From positions 7,193,390-7,257,389 of the forward strand of contig NZ_CP063785.1 in NCBI RefSeq assembly GCF_025860405.1: DNA of 64,000 bases, written 5' to 3'. Below, piece by piece: positions 11,601 to 20,700 of this stretch. The notes below the pieces were generated by a model. It searched no databases. It was not told the origin of the DNA and was given only the letters and a program-made list of their open reading frames with translations. This stretch comes from Tolypothrix sp. PCC 7712. GTDB lineage: Bacteria > Cyanobacteriota > Cyanobacteriia > Cyanobacteriales > Nostocaceae. How positions within the stretch are numbered: position 1 is the stretch's first letter; each line of letters starts with the position of its first letter. A program made the translations under genes and the position numbers.

Positions 11601-11815
11601 GCATTCTCAACAGCGAACTACAACCCGCTCGGTTGTTAGAGATTTACAGACAAATTTTGCAACAAGCAGAAATTCCTGCCGTTGATACTCCGCAAGCAAG
11701 GGAGTTGCTCTTGTCAGGGCTGGTGGTGAAACAACAAGGTGCTCTCAAAGTCCATAATAGAATTTATCAATTGATTTTTGATCACAGTTGGATGGAGCAG
11801 CACATTCCTCTGTGA
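5633..11815 (+). CDS. Multidomain kinase-like / AAA_16 / GAF / PAS protein with a C-terminal AAA-like domain
   Basis: ATG 5633 is preferred because GAGGAAAG (5621-5628) is well placed; a TTG at 5612 would add seven residues. Length is 2060 residues. Domains: Ser/Thr kinase-like fold (~8-265), AAA_16 predictor ATPase (~300-600, P-loop GYSGIGKTS), a long TPR-like helical region (~700-1300), GAF (~1320-1470), coiled coil, PAS (~1500-1615), coiled coil (~1620-1700), and an AAA_35-like ATPase (~1710-2050, P-loop NARQMGKSSL, Walker B IFIFVDEID). The kinase keeps Lys36, HKD (126-128), K130 and N133, but the DFG position reads GFN (147-149), which removes the Mg-binding Asp. Proteins of this cyanobacterial family normally end in a histidine kinase; here that is replaced. 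It is probably a scaffold or pseudokinase signalling switch in the cytoplasm. Confidence 0.85.
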   Translation: MFVLPGYDVRETIYEKLKTTIYRGIDERSQQPVLIKIIKTEYPNIEEITGWKQEYKITHNLNCPGVLKADKLEKYQNNLALILEDIGGQLLSQLLTTNQLSLTEFLTIAISLAQTLVKLHSCAIIHKDIKPDNIIINLETNQIKLTGFNSAINLPKEQQIVNSPNLIEDTLTYISPEQTGRMNRSLDYRTDFYSLGITFYEMLTGVVPFPSSDPMELVYCHIAKQPVPPSEIRKIPAAVSQIVMKLLAKNADDRYQNAAGLKFDLENCLLQFQTTGKIETFPLGRRDRGSQLFIPQQLYGREQEVQLLLDTFARVALGATEIVMVSGYSGIGKTSIVNEVNKPIVEARGYFIAGKFDQFKRNIPYDALIQAFRELIRQVLTESEAQIAAWKQQLLDALASNGQIIIDVIPEVEIIIGKQPEVAQLGLTESQNRFNRVFQQFINAFCKAEHPLVIFLDDLQWADAASLKLIQLLTVDDNSQYLFVIGAYRDNEVDMTHPLVQTIEKIRTDGTAIANLTIAPLSDIHVTQLIEDTLGENVQTQQVQQLSELVFNKTQGNPFFITQFIQTLYKEKLLIYRVDCDSWYWDIEQIQAIGILDCNIVELIARNIRQLPSETQKVLTIAACIGNYFNLKVLAIVTEESELSTARKLWPALQAGLILPQSNTYKIPLAFSEVEAIELPLHDVRVDYKFLHDRVQQAAYSLILAGENQATHYQIGKLLLNNMSCQEQNDNIFALVNQLNFGVELLTNQGQKDELANLNFIAGRKAKAAIAYEAAVNYLNIGLNLLGTDSWEYQYNLTYNLYLETSEAQYLNSNLEQATGLCNIAFQHIKTVIEKVKIYKIKIKLALAQNQIELAIEIGLQVLEMLGVALVRSLPQELDIEEIAQLSNMTAPDQLAAMEILMLIHAPACFGESGLALPIIYTMVELSRQYGNSPPSIYAYVVYGNIRIWLVPNIDFAYQLGQLSQLLLEQLNAREFQAKSLLPISINITHWKQHTKETIEPLLRSIQDALEVGDIEFACHAAHFYCGHLFFNGNNLEYVQDKQKQYIKFIEKFRQEHQLYLTRIDGQLVDNLRECSPDKLVLTGEYLNEEETIAYLQQHNNLISLFSIYFAKCMVCYLFKNYEKSLESAQIGARYSGYVQSEIIFVQHNFYYSLALLAHHFPTGVQVDLGSKNEQHQYLSQVLENQEKMQYWAQHCPMNYQHKYELVEAEKARVLGQILVAMEYYDRAIQGARQQGYIQEEALAYELAAEFYLSLGRKEIAQSYMAKAHYCYMRWGATAKVRDLESRYPQFVLQTFASETSNTGALDLATTIKASQTLASEIVTDKLLNKLMKIVMENAGAQASCLMLERNGQLVVEARGYIDKDEFIVCRLSPVNIGDCLPLSLINYVKRTKEYVVLNDATHEGRFINDPYITRHQPKSILCIPIIHQGQLIGLLYLKNNLTTNAFTSERLEVLKILSSQAAISLKNAQLYAEMTALNLNLKQEIDKRQQAEEALRESERRLAQFLEAVPVGIFVVDADGKPYYANQTAQQILGKGILIEATTAELNEIYQVYVSGTEQLYPTEQQPVFRALSGDCITIDNMEIHQTDKIVPLEVSATPIFDEKSQIVYAIAAFTDISQRKRAEAERIQFTQELAIKNVALEQATKALAESNSSLEQKVDERTQELLQTLEILKATQAKLVFENALLQSAAQSSNYDYQVGGSLPMDALTYVVRSADRQLYKALKRGEFCYILNARQMGKSSLMVRMMHHFQQEGFRCAAIDMTRLGSENITPNQWYKGLAVELWQSFELQGLVNLKAWWNEQKDLSPIQCLSQFIENILLEQVESEKIFIFVDEIDSILGLNFPVNDFFALIRFCYNQRSINPKYRRLTFALFGVATPSDLISDYKRTPFNIGQAIQLEGFKEHEAQPLLQGLIEKVSNPQVVLKEILAWTNGQPFLTQKLCRLIRNSSFSIPTKGEAEWIENLVQTQLIENWESQDEPEHLRTIRDRILNSELQPARLLEIYRQILQQAEIPAVDTPQARELLLSGLVVKQQGALKVHNRIYQLIFDHSWMEQHIPL

Positions 11816-11938
11816 AGTTAAACATCACCCCGCCCCGGTAGCTCCGACAGCACAAAAGTGTTGCGAGACATTACCAAAGCGGTAGAGGGGAAGGTGTTTC
11901 TGAGCAGGGGGAGCATTGAGCACGCAAATATGCAACGC

Positions 11939-14900
11939 CTATTTTGATGTGCCCAGATCATCACACATATTGCGATCGCTCTTTTCTACCTGTTGGTTAT
12001 AGTGCAGATAATCTCTAACCGAATTGCAAGCTGTGGCTATCAAATCATCTAGAAGCGCATCCATATCTAAATCATTGATATCCCACAAAATTACGTTATT
12101 GTCAGCGCTACCAGAAGCCAGGGTGTAGCCATCGGGGCTAAAAGCCATACTTTTTATCCCAGCCTCATGTCCTATCAGAGTTCGTTTAAGATTACCCTGA
12201 AAATCCCAGAGTGTAATTGTCTGATCTGCGCTCACAAAGGCAATAATTTTACTATTTGGACTCAGAACTATTTTTGCTAACTGATTCTCATTTCCTTTGA
12301 AGGTATGCAGTTGCTTTCCCTTTAAATCCCATAAAATTATTGCCCCATCTGCACCCATAGAAACCAGATTTTGGCTATCGTGGCTAAAAACTATATCTTT
12401 AATTTCTGCTTGATGTCCTTTGAAGGTAGCTAGTTCTTTACCCTGCAAATTCCACAGTTTGATGGTCTTGTCTTTACTGCCAGAAACCAGCATTTTACCA
12501 TTAGGACTCAAGACTATAGTGGTGATTTCTGCTTGATGTCCTTTGAAGGTAGCTAGTTCCTTACCCTGCAAATTCCACAGTTTGATGGTCTTGTCTTTAC
12601 TACCAGAAACCAGCATTTTATTATTCTTGATGAAGAATATAGTTGTAATTTCTGCTGGATGTCTTTTAAAAATAGATAGTTCGTTACTTTTTAAATCCCA
12701 AAGTTTAATGGTATTGTCTTCACTCACAGCAGCTAGATTTTTCCCATCATAGCTGAATACTATATCTATAATTTCTGCCTCACTGTTTTTGAGTGTAGCC
12801 AGTTCCTTACCTTTTAAGTTCCAAAGTTTAATCGTATTGTCTTCCCCTGCTGATGCTAGAGTTTTACCATCGGGGCTAAACTTAACTGCATAGACAGTAT
12901 CCCGATGTCCTTGGAGAAGATGCTTACCTTTTAAATTCCAAAGTTTAATAGTATTGTCTTCACTTGCTGATGCTAGAGTTTTACCATCGCTGCTAAAAGC
13001 AACACTAGTAACAGCAGCCTGATGTCCTCTCAAAGTTTGCAATTTCTTACCATTTAAATCCCAAATGATGATATTACGATCTAGACTTGCAGAAGCTATA
13101 TTGTCACTATCGGGACTGAAAGCAACACTGGTAATACCCGCCTCATGTCCTTGAAATTTATGCAGTTGATTGCCCTTTAAATCCCAGAGAATAATAGTTT
13201 TATCGTCACTACCAGAAGCCAATTGTTTACTGTCGGGGCTAAAGGCGATGCTGGTAATAGCAGCCTCATGTCCTTTGAATGTTTGCAGTTGCTTACCGTT
13301 TAAACTCCATAACATGATACTCTTGTCAACACTTGCAGATGCTAAAGTTTGACAATCTGGACTAAAAGCTAAACTAGTAACTGCATATTTATGCCCTCTC
13401 AATATTTGCGGTTGCTTCTGTCCTAAATCCCAAATATGCGGCTTATTCTCCCTTAAATCCCAAAGTTGAATGAGATTGTCTTTAGTTGCAGCCGCGAGGA
13501 ATTGACAGTTAGTTGTTTGTGGAAGATTATGGGGAGAAAAAACTACACTGGTAAATCCTGCTTGTGCTCCGGGGATAGTTACGTTGGATGGGGAATTAGC
13601 TGTTAAATCCCAAAGTTTGACAGTATTATCTTCACTAGCAGAGGCAATGGTATTACCATCAGCGCTAAAAGCTACACTGGTGACAGCATACTTATGTTCG
13701 TTAAAAGTTCGGAGTAATTTGCCTCCTAAATCCCAAAGTTTGACAGTGTTATCTTTACTAGCAGAGGCAATGTTTTTACCGTCAGGGCTAAAGGCTAGGC
13801 TGGTAACTCCAGCTTGATGTCCTGTCCAGGTTTGTAGGATTCTGCCCCCTAAATTCCAGAGAATAATATTATTATCTTTACTAGCAGAAACGAGGATATT
13901 ACCGTCAGGACTAAAGGCTAGGCTGGTGATATCACCCTCATGTCCTTTAAAAGTTTGCAGTTGATTGCCATTTAAATCCCAAAGGATGACGGTATTATCT
14001 TCACTACCTGTAGCGATAGTTTGACCATCGGCACTAAAAGCGAGAGTTGTAATTCCTGACTTATGCTTAAAGAGTGGTTTTGGCTGTTGATTCGGGTTGA
14101 TATTTCTAATTGTAAAAATATTATCTTGAATCTGCGACTCTTGAGTAGTCAATTGATTAGCAACTAAGGTTTTTGCCAGTTCTTTGTCCTGTAAATCCCA
14201 AAGCTTGATAGTGTTATCTTTTGTCACCATAGCAATAGTTTTGCCATCGGGACTGAATACTAAACTAGTTTCTTTGGGGTTATCTGCCAAGGAGGTTTTT
14301 GCCAGTTCCTTACCCTGTAAATCCCAAATTTTGACGGTGTTATTCTTTGTCGCTGTGGTAATAGTCTTACCATCGGCACTAAAGACTAAACTTGTAATTG
14401 CATTATCCTCTTTAAGGAAGCTTGTTGGTAGTTCATAGCCCTGTAAATGCCAGAGAATGACGCTACGATCTAAACTTGCTGTAGCAAGAGTATTACCATC
14501 GGGACTGAACTCTAAACTTGTAACGGCGGTATCATGTTTGAGCAGAGTTCCTAACTGATGATTGGCTTGTAAATCCCAAAGTTGGACGGTTTTGTTGTGA
14601 ATAACTGTGGCTAGAGTTTGGCTATCAGGACTGAAGGCTACCTGAGTCACCCCTACATAATATTTGAGCCGAGATTTTGTTAATTCTTGACCTTGCAAAT
14701 CCCAAAGTTTGAGAGTTTTATCTTTACTAACTGTGGCAATCATTTTACCATTAGGGCTAAAGACCACTGTTGTAGGCGTAGAACTATGTCCAGTTAAGTA
14801 ATTGCGTGCTTTTACTCCATCTATAGCTCGCTGTAACACTGCGATTACCTGAGCCTGAGAATTAATTTGGTCTTGATTTTTAATAATTAAGCTGCTAATG

Positions 14901-17740
14901 TTTGACCAAATTTTGGTGTCTTGGATAATTTTTGCAGATTTAATGACATTGGTGAGGGCTTCTAAATCTTTAGCAGATTTAGACAATGACAAGGAACTTT
15001 GACGCAGAGAATCGGATTTACTTAATTCAGCTTCATAGCCTTTCTTCACAGCTATTATTCCTAAACTAGTAGTCAACAAGATCACAACTGCTCCGGTGAA
15101 GATTGTCCATTTAATTTGAATTTCGCGACGATGACGGGCTGCTTGTTCTTGCTGTTGGCGATCGCGCAATACTATGCAACTTTGGACATAAGTAGCTTCT
15201 AAAACGTTTAAAAAATTGGATTTAAGTAATTCCTGGGCGTTTTTTAAGCGTTCCCCGCGATGCACTAAATAACTTTCTTCTTTTTGATTGTTTTCCCATT
15301 CCAAAGCTTCTTGACGAATCTTTTCTCGCAGTAGCAGTAGAGAACGGTTTTCATCTAACCAATTTAGCAACCTCGGCCAGTAACGAATTAAGGCTTCATG
15401 GGCAACTTCTACCTCTTCTCGTTGTGTAGCTGAGTCTAAACTAGTAACTACGAGACGAGCGCCTTCACCTGCTAGCTTCTTAATGAGCTGTTGAATCAGT
15501 ACCTCATCGTTCACAGAAGGAATTAATTCTTCTAACCAAACTCGGCGGCGGGTATCGCGGCGTTTCTCTCCGGTTGGGGCTGAATCATCTAAGCGAGTTA
15601 AGCGAATAAAGATATTCTTAATTTGTTCTTTTTGTGGTGGTTCACATTGATCGTAAACAGCATCAGCAGTTTGAGCGATCGCCATTTTTACACCACCAAT
15701 GGCTTCATACTCCATTGTTCTTAACCATCTGCCATGTCGCCGTTTCCACAACTCTAGCAGTGCATGTTGCAATAATGGCATTGCGCCTGGTTCACCTTGC
15801 ACGTCATCCAAAATCTGATTACTCAAGTCAGCTTCAAAGCGTAACCCCACTTGAGACGCTTGCATTTCCATCGCCTTCCGCAGTTCAGAGGTATCCATTG
15901 GGCCGATCAATTCCTGGCGCGATTGCATTAACTGCTTGAGTTGGGGATAGGACGCACATTCACCCCAAAAGTCTGCCCGCATGGTAATTACAACTTTTTG
16001 CTGCTGGATAATAAACAGCAATTTGTCAATAAATTCCTGTCGGCGCTGATTGTCAGTACAGAGGGTGAACAGTTCTTCAAATTGGTCGATCACTAAAATT
16101 ACAGCTTGATTTTGTACCTCCAAGAAACTGGCTTGCATTTGCTCAATGGGATTACTGTTGGGTGTCATATATGCCATTTGCAAATCCGGCTGTTTTTCTT
16201 TCAGTACAGGAATTAGCCCTGCTAGTATCAAGGATGATTTACCGCTACCAGAAGCCCCAAACACAGCTAAAAAATTCTCTTTTTCTAGCTTTTGTTGTAG
16301 TTGTGTAACTAATTTTTCTCTACCAAAGAAAAATTTTTGATTTTCAACGCGGAAGGGATATAAGCCCAAAAAAGGACAACGAGCATCGTAAATTGGTGGT
16401 TCTTGACCCAAGGCGACAGCATTAAAACTGATGTCAAGCACAGCAACAGAGAGATTGTTTACATATTCTAGAGCCTGTTCTCGCTCTTGTCGGGCTTCTT
16501 TGCTCAAAGCTGCTAAATCTATATTCAGCAGATTTGTCAACTTTTCAACTCGGACTTCTAGCTTTGGTAGCAGTATAGGCGATCGCTCTTGAAACAATAC
16601 TTGCAACTGCTCTAAACCATATTTAATTTCGCTGTTGGTTAATTTGCGGTCAAGTTGGTCGTTAAATAAAGGTCGCCCACCCAAGCGGCTAAACAGAGCG
16701 GGTACAGTAATATCTTGCCGCTCGGCTAAAGATGCTGCTGCTTCTTGCAGCGCTAAATCTACTTCCCCGGATTTACCCAACTGCTCGTAAAATTTTGCCC
16801 CCAATGCCAAAGCTGTTTTGACAGTGACTTTTTCCGTCATCGCAATCACCGCCGGCATTCCCAAATCCCGGACTAATCTTTGCCCTAAACCCCCCAATGC
16901 CGCTTCTGCTTCTGGACTAGCACTTTCGCAAGTCGAAAGAAAGCTAAAATGTGGTAGTCCTTTAGTTGCGGAGAGCGATCGCAATCTCTCAATTAAGCGT
17001 GTTCCTGTGACTGGGTCTACTTTATTCTCCGCTGTTGCCCAGTAAAGAACTGTTTCGCCGCTATCTTGAATCACGCGACTATGACTAACAAAATGCAGCA
17101 TAGTATACTGCTTTGTTCTATCACTTAAGTGTTTACACAACTCATCAATAGTCGGTTTGCCAATTGCCCCATCGACTGTAGCTAAGACATCACATGGTAT
17201 TTTCCCCAATGCTTGCCGCACACCTGAGACTGCAGCTTCCACATCAAATGAGTCTAATTTATACCGTTCTATTTCCTGTGGACTAGCTACTAATATTAAG
17301 GCGCGTAAATCTCTCCTGCCAATGGGGGGAAATCGACGGTCTGTAATCGCCGGGATATAAAGTGAATATGGTGTGCGCTGTTCTAAGCTTAATAAATGCC
17401 ATCCATCATCGATGTTGGCGCAGAGTCTTTCCCAACGCAGAGTTCGGATTTCTTTATCTTCAGCTTCAATAAATAACAATACCCTAACTGTTGCGTCTGA
17501 GTCCCGCAAAGCGCTGACAAAAGCGTCTCTGATTTCTTCTTTAAATATTGCTTTCCCGAGAAATGTACCGTAGTCTTTAGGCTGTCCTAATAAACTCGTT
17601 AACTGCTGAAAATCAGTAGATGTTAGTTCGAGAATTCCTTCCGAACGCGATGAGAGCAGTTCTCCAGGGCGACTATGTTCTACGACAATCGGCCAGTGGT
17701 TTGCTGATTTGCGCTGGATGTTAATCTCGAATGTGTTCAT
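11939..17740 (-). CDS. CHAT protease – STAND ATPase – WD40 protein (paralogue A)
   Basis: The open frame extends to 17782, but ATG 17740 is chosen because the protein then begins MNTFEINIQRKS exactly like its paralogue. Length is 1933 residues. CHAT (caspase-like) domain ~130-360 has the dyad His220 (LHFVSHS) and Cys271 (FLSTCESA). The STAND/nSTAND1 ATPase ~455-800 has P-loop GASGSGKS (495-502) and Walker B ILVIDQFEELF (548-558). A transmembrane segment lies at ~878-898 (TIFTGAVVILLTTSLGIIAV). About 21 WD40 blades follow (~985-1890), enough for three seven-bladed propellers, then a charged tail. The likely role is an NLR-like membrane-anchored sensor that activates a protease. It lies 45 bp downstream of its paralogue and is probably co-transcribed. 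The target is unknown. Confidence 0.88.
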   Translation of the reverse strand: MNTFEINIQRKSANHWPIVVEHSRPGELLSSRSEGILELTSTDFQQLTSLLGQPKDYGTFLGKAIFKEEIRDAFVSALRDSDATVRVLLFIEAEDKEIRTLRWERLCANIDDGWHLLSLEQRTPYSLYIPAITDRRFPPIGRRDLRALILVASPQEIERYKLDSFDVEAAVSGVRQALGKIPCDVLATVDGAIGKPTIDELCKHLSDRTKQYTMLHFVSHSRVIQDSGETVLYWATAENKVDPVTGTRLIERLRSLSATKGLPHFSFLSTCESASPEAEAALGGLGQRLVRDLGMPAVIAMTEKVTVKTALALGAKFYEQLGKSGEVDLALQEAAASLAERQDITVPALFSRLGGRPLFNDQLDRKLTNSEIKYGLEQLQVLFQERSPILLPKLEVRVEKLTNLLNIDLAALSKEARQEREQALEYVNNLSVAVLDISFNAVALGQEPPIYDARCPFLGLYPFRVENQKFFFGREKLVTQLQQKLEKENFLAVFGASGSGKSSLILAGLIPVLKEKQPDLQMAYMTPNSNPIEQMQASFLEVQNQAVILVIDQFEELFTLCTDNQRRQEFIDKLLFIIQQQKVVITMRADFWGECASYPQLKQLMQSRQELIGPMDTSELRKAMEMQASQVGLRFEADLSNQILDDVQGEPGAMPLLQHALLELWKRRHGRWLRTMEYEAIGGVKMAIAQTADAVYDQCEPPQKEQIKNIFIRLTRLDDSAPTGEKRRDTRRRVWLEELIPSVNDEVLIQQLIKKLAGEGARLVVTSLDSATQREEVEVAHEALIRYWPRLLNWLDENRSLLLLREKIRQEALEWENNQKEESYLVHRGERLKNAQELLKSNFLNVLEATYVQSCIVLRDRQQQEQAARHRREIQIKWTIFTGAVVILLTTSLGIIAVKKGYEAELSKSDSLRQSSLSLSKSAKDLEALTNVIKSAKIIQDTKIWSNISSLIIKNQDQINSQAQVIAVLQRAIDGVKARNYLTGHSSTPTTVVFSPNGKMIATVSKDKTLKLWDLQGQELTKSRLKYYVGVTQVAFSPDSQTLATVIHNKTVQLWDLQANHQLGTLLKHDTAVTSLEFSPDGNTLATASLDRSVILWHLQGYELPTSFLKEDNAITSLVFSADGKTITTATKNNTVKIWDLQGKELAKTSLADNPKETSLVFSPDGKTIAMVTKDNTIKLWDLQDKELAKTLVANQLTTQESQIQDNIFTIRNINPNQQPKPLFKHKSGITTLAFSADGQTIATGSEDNTVILWDLNGNQLQTFKGHEGDITSLAFSPDGNILVSASKDNNIILWNLGGRILQTWTGHQAGVTSLAFSPDGKNIASASKDNTVKLWDLGGKLLRTFNEHKYAVTSVAFSADGNTIASASEDNTVKLWDLTANSPSNVTIPGAQAGFTSVVFSPHNLPQTTNCQFLAAATKDNLIQLWDLRENKPHIWDLGQKQPQILRGHKYAVTSLAFSPDCQTLASASVDKSIMLWSLNGKQLQTFKGHEAAITSIAFSPDSKQLASGSDDKTIILWDLKGNQLHKFQGHEAGITSVAFSPDSDNIASASLDRNIIIWDLNGKKLQTLRGHQAAVTSVAFSSDGKTLASASEDNTIKLWNLKGKHLLQGHRDTVYAVKFSPDGKTLASAGEDNTIKLWNLKGKELATLKNSEAEIIDIVFSYDGKNLAAVSEDNTIKLWDLKSNELSIFKRHPAEITTIFFIKNNKMLVSGSKDKTIKLWNLQGKELATFKGHQAEITTIVLSPNGKMLVSGSKDKTIKLWNLQGKELATFKGHQAEIKDIVFSHDSQNLVSMGADGAIILWDLKGKQLHTFKGNENQLAKIVLSPNSKIIAFVSADQTITLWDFQGNLKRTLIGHEAGIKSMAFSPDGYTLASGSADNNVILWDINDLDMDALLDDLIATACNSVRDYLHYNQQVEKSDRNMCDDLGTSK
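12080..14790 (-). repeat. About 21 tandem WD40-coding repeats
   Basis: Units of ~120-126 bp each encode an F[ST]-x-DG…[AV]-S…D-x-T[IV]-K-LW[DN]-L blade. Most have diverged, but neighbouring units around 12410-12625 are nearly identical over ~120 bp, which points to recent unit duplication. Two units near 13380-13560 and 14060-14160 carry insertions that break the period. Confidence 0.85.
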
Positions 17741-17785
17741 GGCTGGGAATGTAGACTGTGTGTGGTTACGGGCGAACTGCAAAGA

Positions 17786-20700
17786 TTAATTTTTGCCGAT
17801 ACCATCGCACAGATGCTGATCATCCTCTTTTACATCCGCGCCATTTTTGAGATAATTTTGTACCCAATCACAAGCACTAACCATCACATCATTTTCGGCT
17901 AACTGATTTAAATTCCATAAAATAACTCTACTGTCTTTACTAGCGGTAGCTAAAGTTTTACCATCGGGACTGAAAGCAAGGCTCAAGACCAAATTTCTAT
18001 GCCCAGAAAGAGTATGTAGTTTGTTCCCCTTTAAGTCCCAGATTACTGTTGTCTCCAAACTAGCAGTAGCAATGGTTTGACCATCACGACTGAAAGCGAT
18101 GCTATTAACCGTATTTTCATGCATCAGGGGCTTTTGCTTTTCTGTTCCGTTTAGATTCCAGAGTTTTACGATTTTTCCACTAGCAGTAGCAATGGTTTGA
18201 CCATCAGGACTGAAAATGATGTTATTAACTGTATCTTCATGTTCAAGAGTGGTCTGCTTGTCTTTTCCATCTGGATTCCAGAGTTTTACGATTTTTCCAC
18301 TAGCAGTAGCAATGGTTTGACCATCAGGACTGAAAGCGATGTTATTAACCGTATCTTTATGTTCAAGGGGGGTCTTTTTGTCTGTTCCATCTGGATTCCA
18401 GAGTGTGACAATTTTTCCACTAGCAGTAGCAATAGTCTTACCATCAGGACTGAAGGCGATACTATTAACCGTATCTTTTTGGTCCTGGAAGGTCTGTTTA
18501 TCTTTTCCGTCTAGATCCCAGAGTTTTATGGTATTGTCTAAACTTGCAGAAGCGATGGTTTGACCATCAGGACTAAAAACGACGCTATTGACTGCTTCAT
18601 TATGTCCAGAGAGTGTATTTAGTTCTTTTGTGCTTACATTCCAGAGTTTTACGGTTTTGTCCCAACTAGCAGTAGCAATGGTTTGACCATTGGGACTAAA
18701 AACGACGCTACTAACTGCATTTTTATGTCCAGAGAGTGTATGTAGTTCTTTTGTGTCTACATTCCAGAGTTTTACTGTATAGTCGGCACTAGCACTAGCA
18801 ATAGTTTTACCATCAGGACTAAAGGCAACGCTATAGACTGGATTTTCATGTCCAGAGAGGGTAAGTAGTTCTTCTCCCTCTAAATTCCAAAGTTTTACTG
18901 TTTTGTCGGCACTAGCAGTAGCAATAGTTTTACTATCAGGGCTGAAAGCAACACTATTGACAAGCTCTTCATGCCCACGGAGAATTATAGGTTCTTGTTT
19001 TTCTAACTCTTCTAATTCTTCTAAATTCCAAAGTTTTACCGTATTGTCTGTGCTAGTAGTAGCAAGGATATGACTATTGTTGCTAAAAGTGACATCCTTG
19101 ACTGAATCTTCATCCTCAGGAGGGGAATATAGTTTTTGTTCTTTGACATTCCACAGTTTTACCTGATTATGTTCATTATCTTCAATCAGAAGAGCAAGGA
19201 TTTTTCCGTCAGGGCTGAAGGTGATTTTATTGACCGAATTTTCAATCTCAGGAAGGGAATATAGTTTTTGTTCTTTGACATTCCACAGTTGTACCTTCTT
19301 GTCTTCACCAATGACAGCAATTGTTTCATTATCAGGACTAAAGGCAACACTATTGACCGAATTTGCAATCTCAGGAGGGGAATATAGTTTTTGTTCTTTG
19401 ACATTCCACAGTTGTACCTTCTTGTCTTCACTAATAACAGCAATCGTTTTATTATCAGGACTAAAGGCAACATTATTGATCGAATTTGCAATCTCAGGAG
19501 GGGAATATAGTTTTTGTTCTTTGACATTCCACAGTTTTACTTTATCATCTGCGCTAGTACTAGCAATGATTTGACTATCGTGACTGAAGATGACACTATA
19601 TACAGATTCTTGATGCTCTAGAGTACCCAGCTCTTTTCCCTGTAAATCCCAGAGTTTTACGGTTTTGTCATTACTAGCAGTAGCAATAGTTTTACCATCA
19701 GGACTAAAGGCAACATAATTAACTAAATCTTGATGACTTGTCAACCGATTGTATTCCCTAATTCCATAAACAGCTGTTTGCAATGCTTGCATCCCATTAG
19801 GCTCGCTTGAGTTTTGTTGTCTGAGGATTTTTGCAACCTTAATCCCTTCTATCAGTGCATCCAACTCTTGATGGGAATCAAACAGTGCTAAAGAATGTTG
19901 ACTCATGGACTCAACTTTAGCTTTTACAGCTTCTCCCTTTTGATAAAAAGCCCAAAGCCCCAAACTAGCACTAACAATCACAGCAACAACTGCGCCACCA
20001 GCTACTCCCCAAGCTGTCCTAATTTCTCGACGGCGATGCGCTTCTTTTTCTTGTTCTTGACGCAGGCGCAATTGAATACAAGCATTTACATAGTCAGCCT
20101 CAACTTGATTGAGAAATCCAGCTTGCTTGGCTAACACCTGTGCATCATCTAATCTGCCACCACGATGCACTAAATAATTATCATCTTTTTCCTGCTTTTC
20201 CCAATCCAAAGCCCCCTGACGAATCGTTTCTCTTAGCTGCAAATTCGTCCTGTTTTCATCTAACCAATTTAACAACCTCGGCCAGTAGCGAATTAAGGCT
20301 TCATGGGCTACTTCTACTTCTTCTCGCTTTGTCGAGCCGTCTACGCTGGTAACTACCAATCTAGCGCCTTCTCCGGCTAAACGATTGACTAACTCCTTAA
20401 TCATTGCAACTGTACCACCCGCAGGTACTAATTCATCTAACCAAACTCGTCGGCGAGTATCTCTGCGTTTCTCTCCCTGGAGGGCGCTGTCATCTAAGCG
20501 AGTTAAACGAATGAAAATATTTTTAACTTGCGCTTGTTCTGGCGGTGATAAGGTATTGTAAACATCATCAGCAGTCTGAGCGATCGCCATTTTTACACCA
20601 CCAATAGCTTCATACTCAAAAGCTTGCAACCATCTACCATGTCGCCGCTTCCACAATTCCAGCAGCGCATGTTGTAATAATGGCATTGCCCCTGGTTCGT

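Noticed and set aside
12543..14438. Ladder of plus-strand ORFs opposite the CHAT-STAND-WD40 gene
   Set aside because: They recur with the WD40 repeat period and mirror its coding sequence; no ribosome sites. They are antisense shadows.
18197..19574. ORFs on both strands over the second WD40 array
   Set aside because: Same periodic shadow effect of repeated DNA; protein sequences are low-complexity copies of each other.
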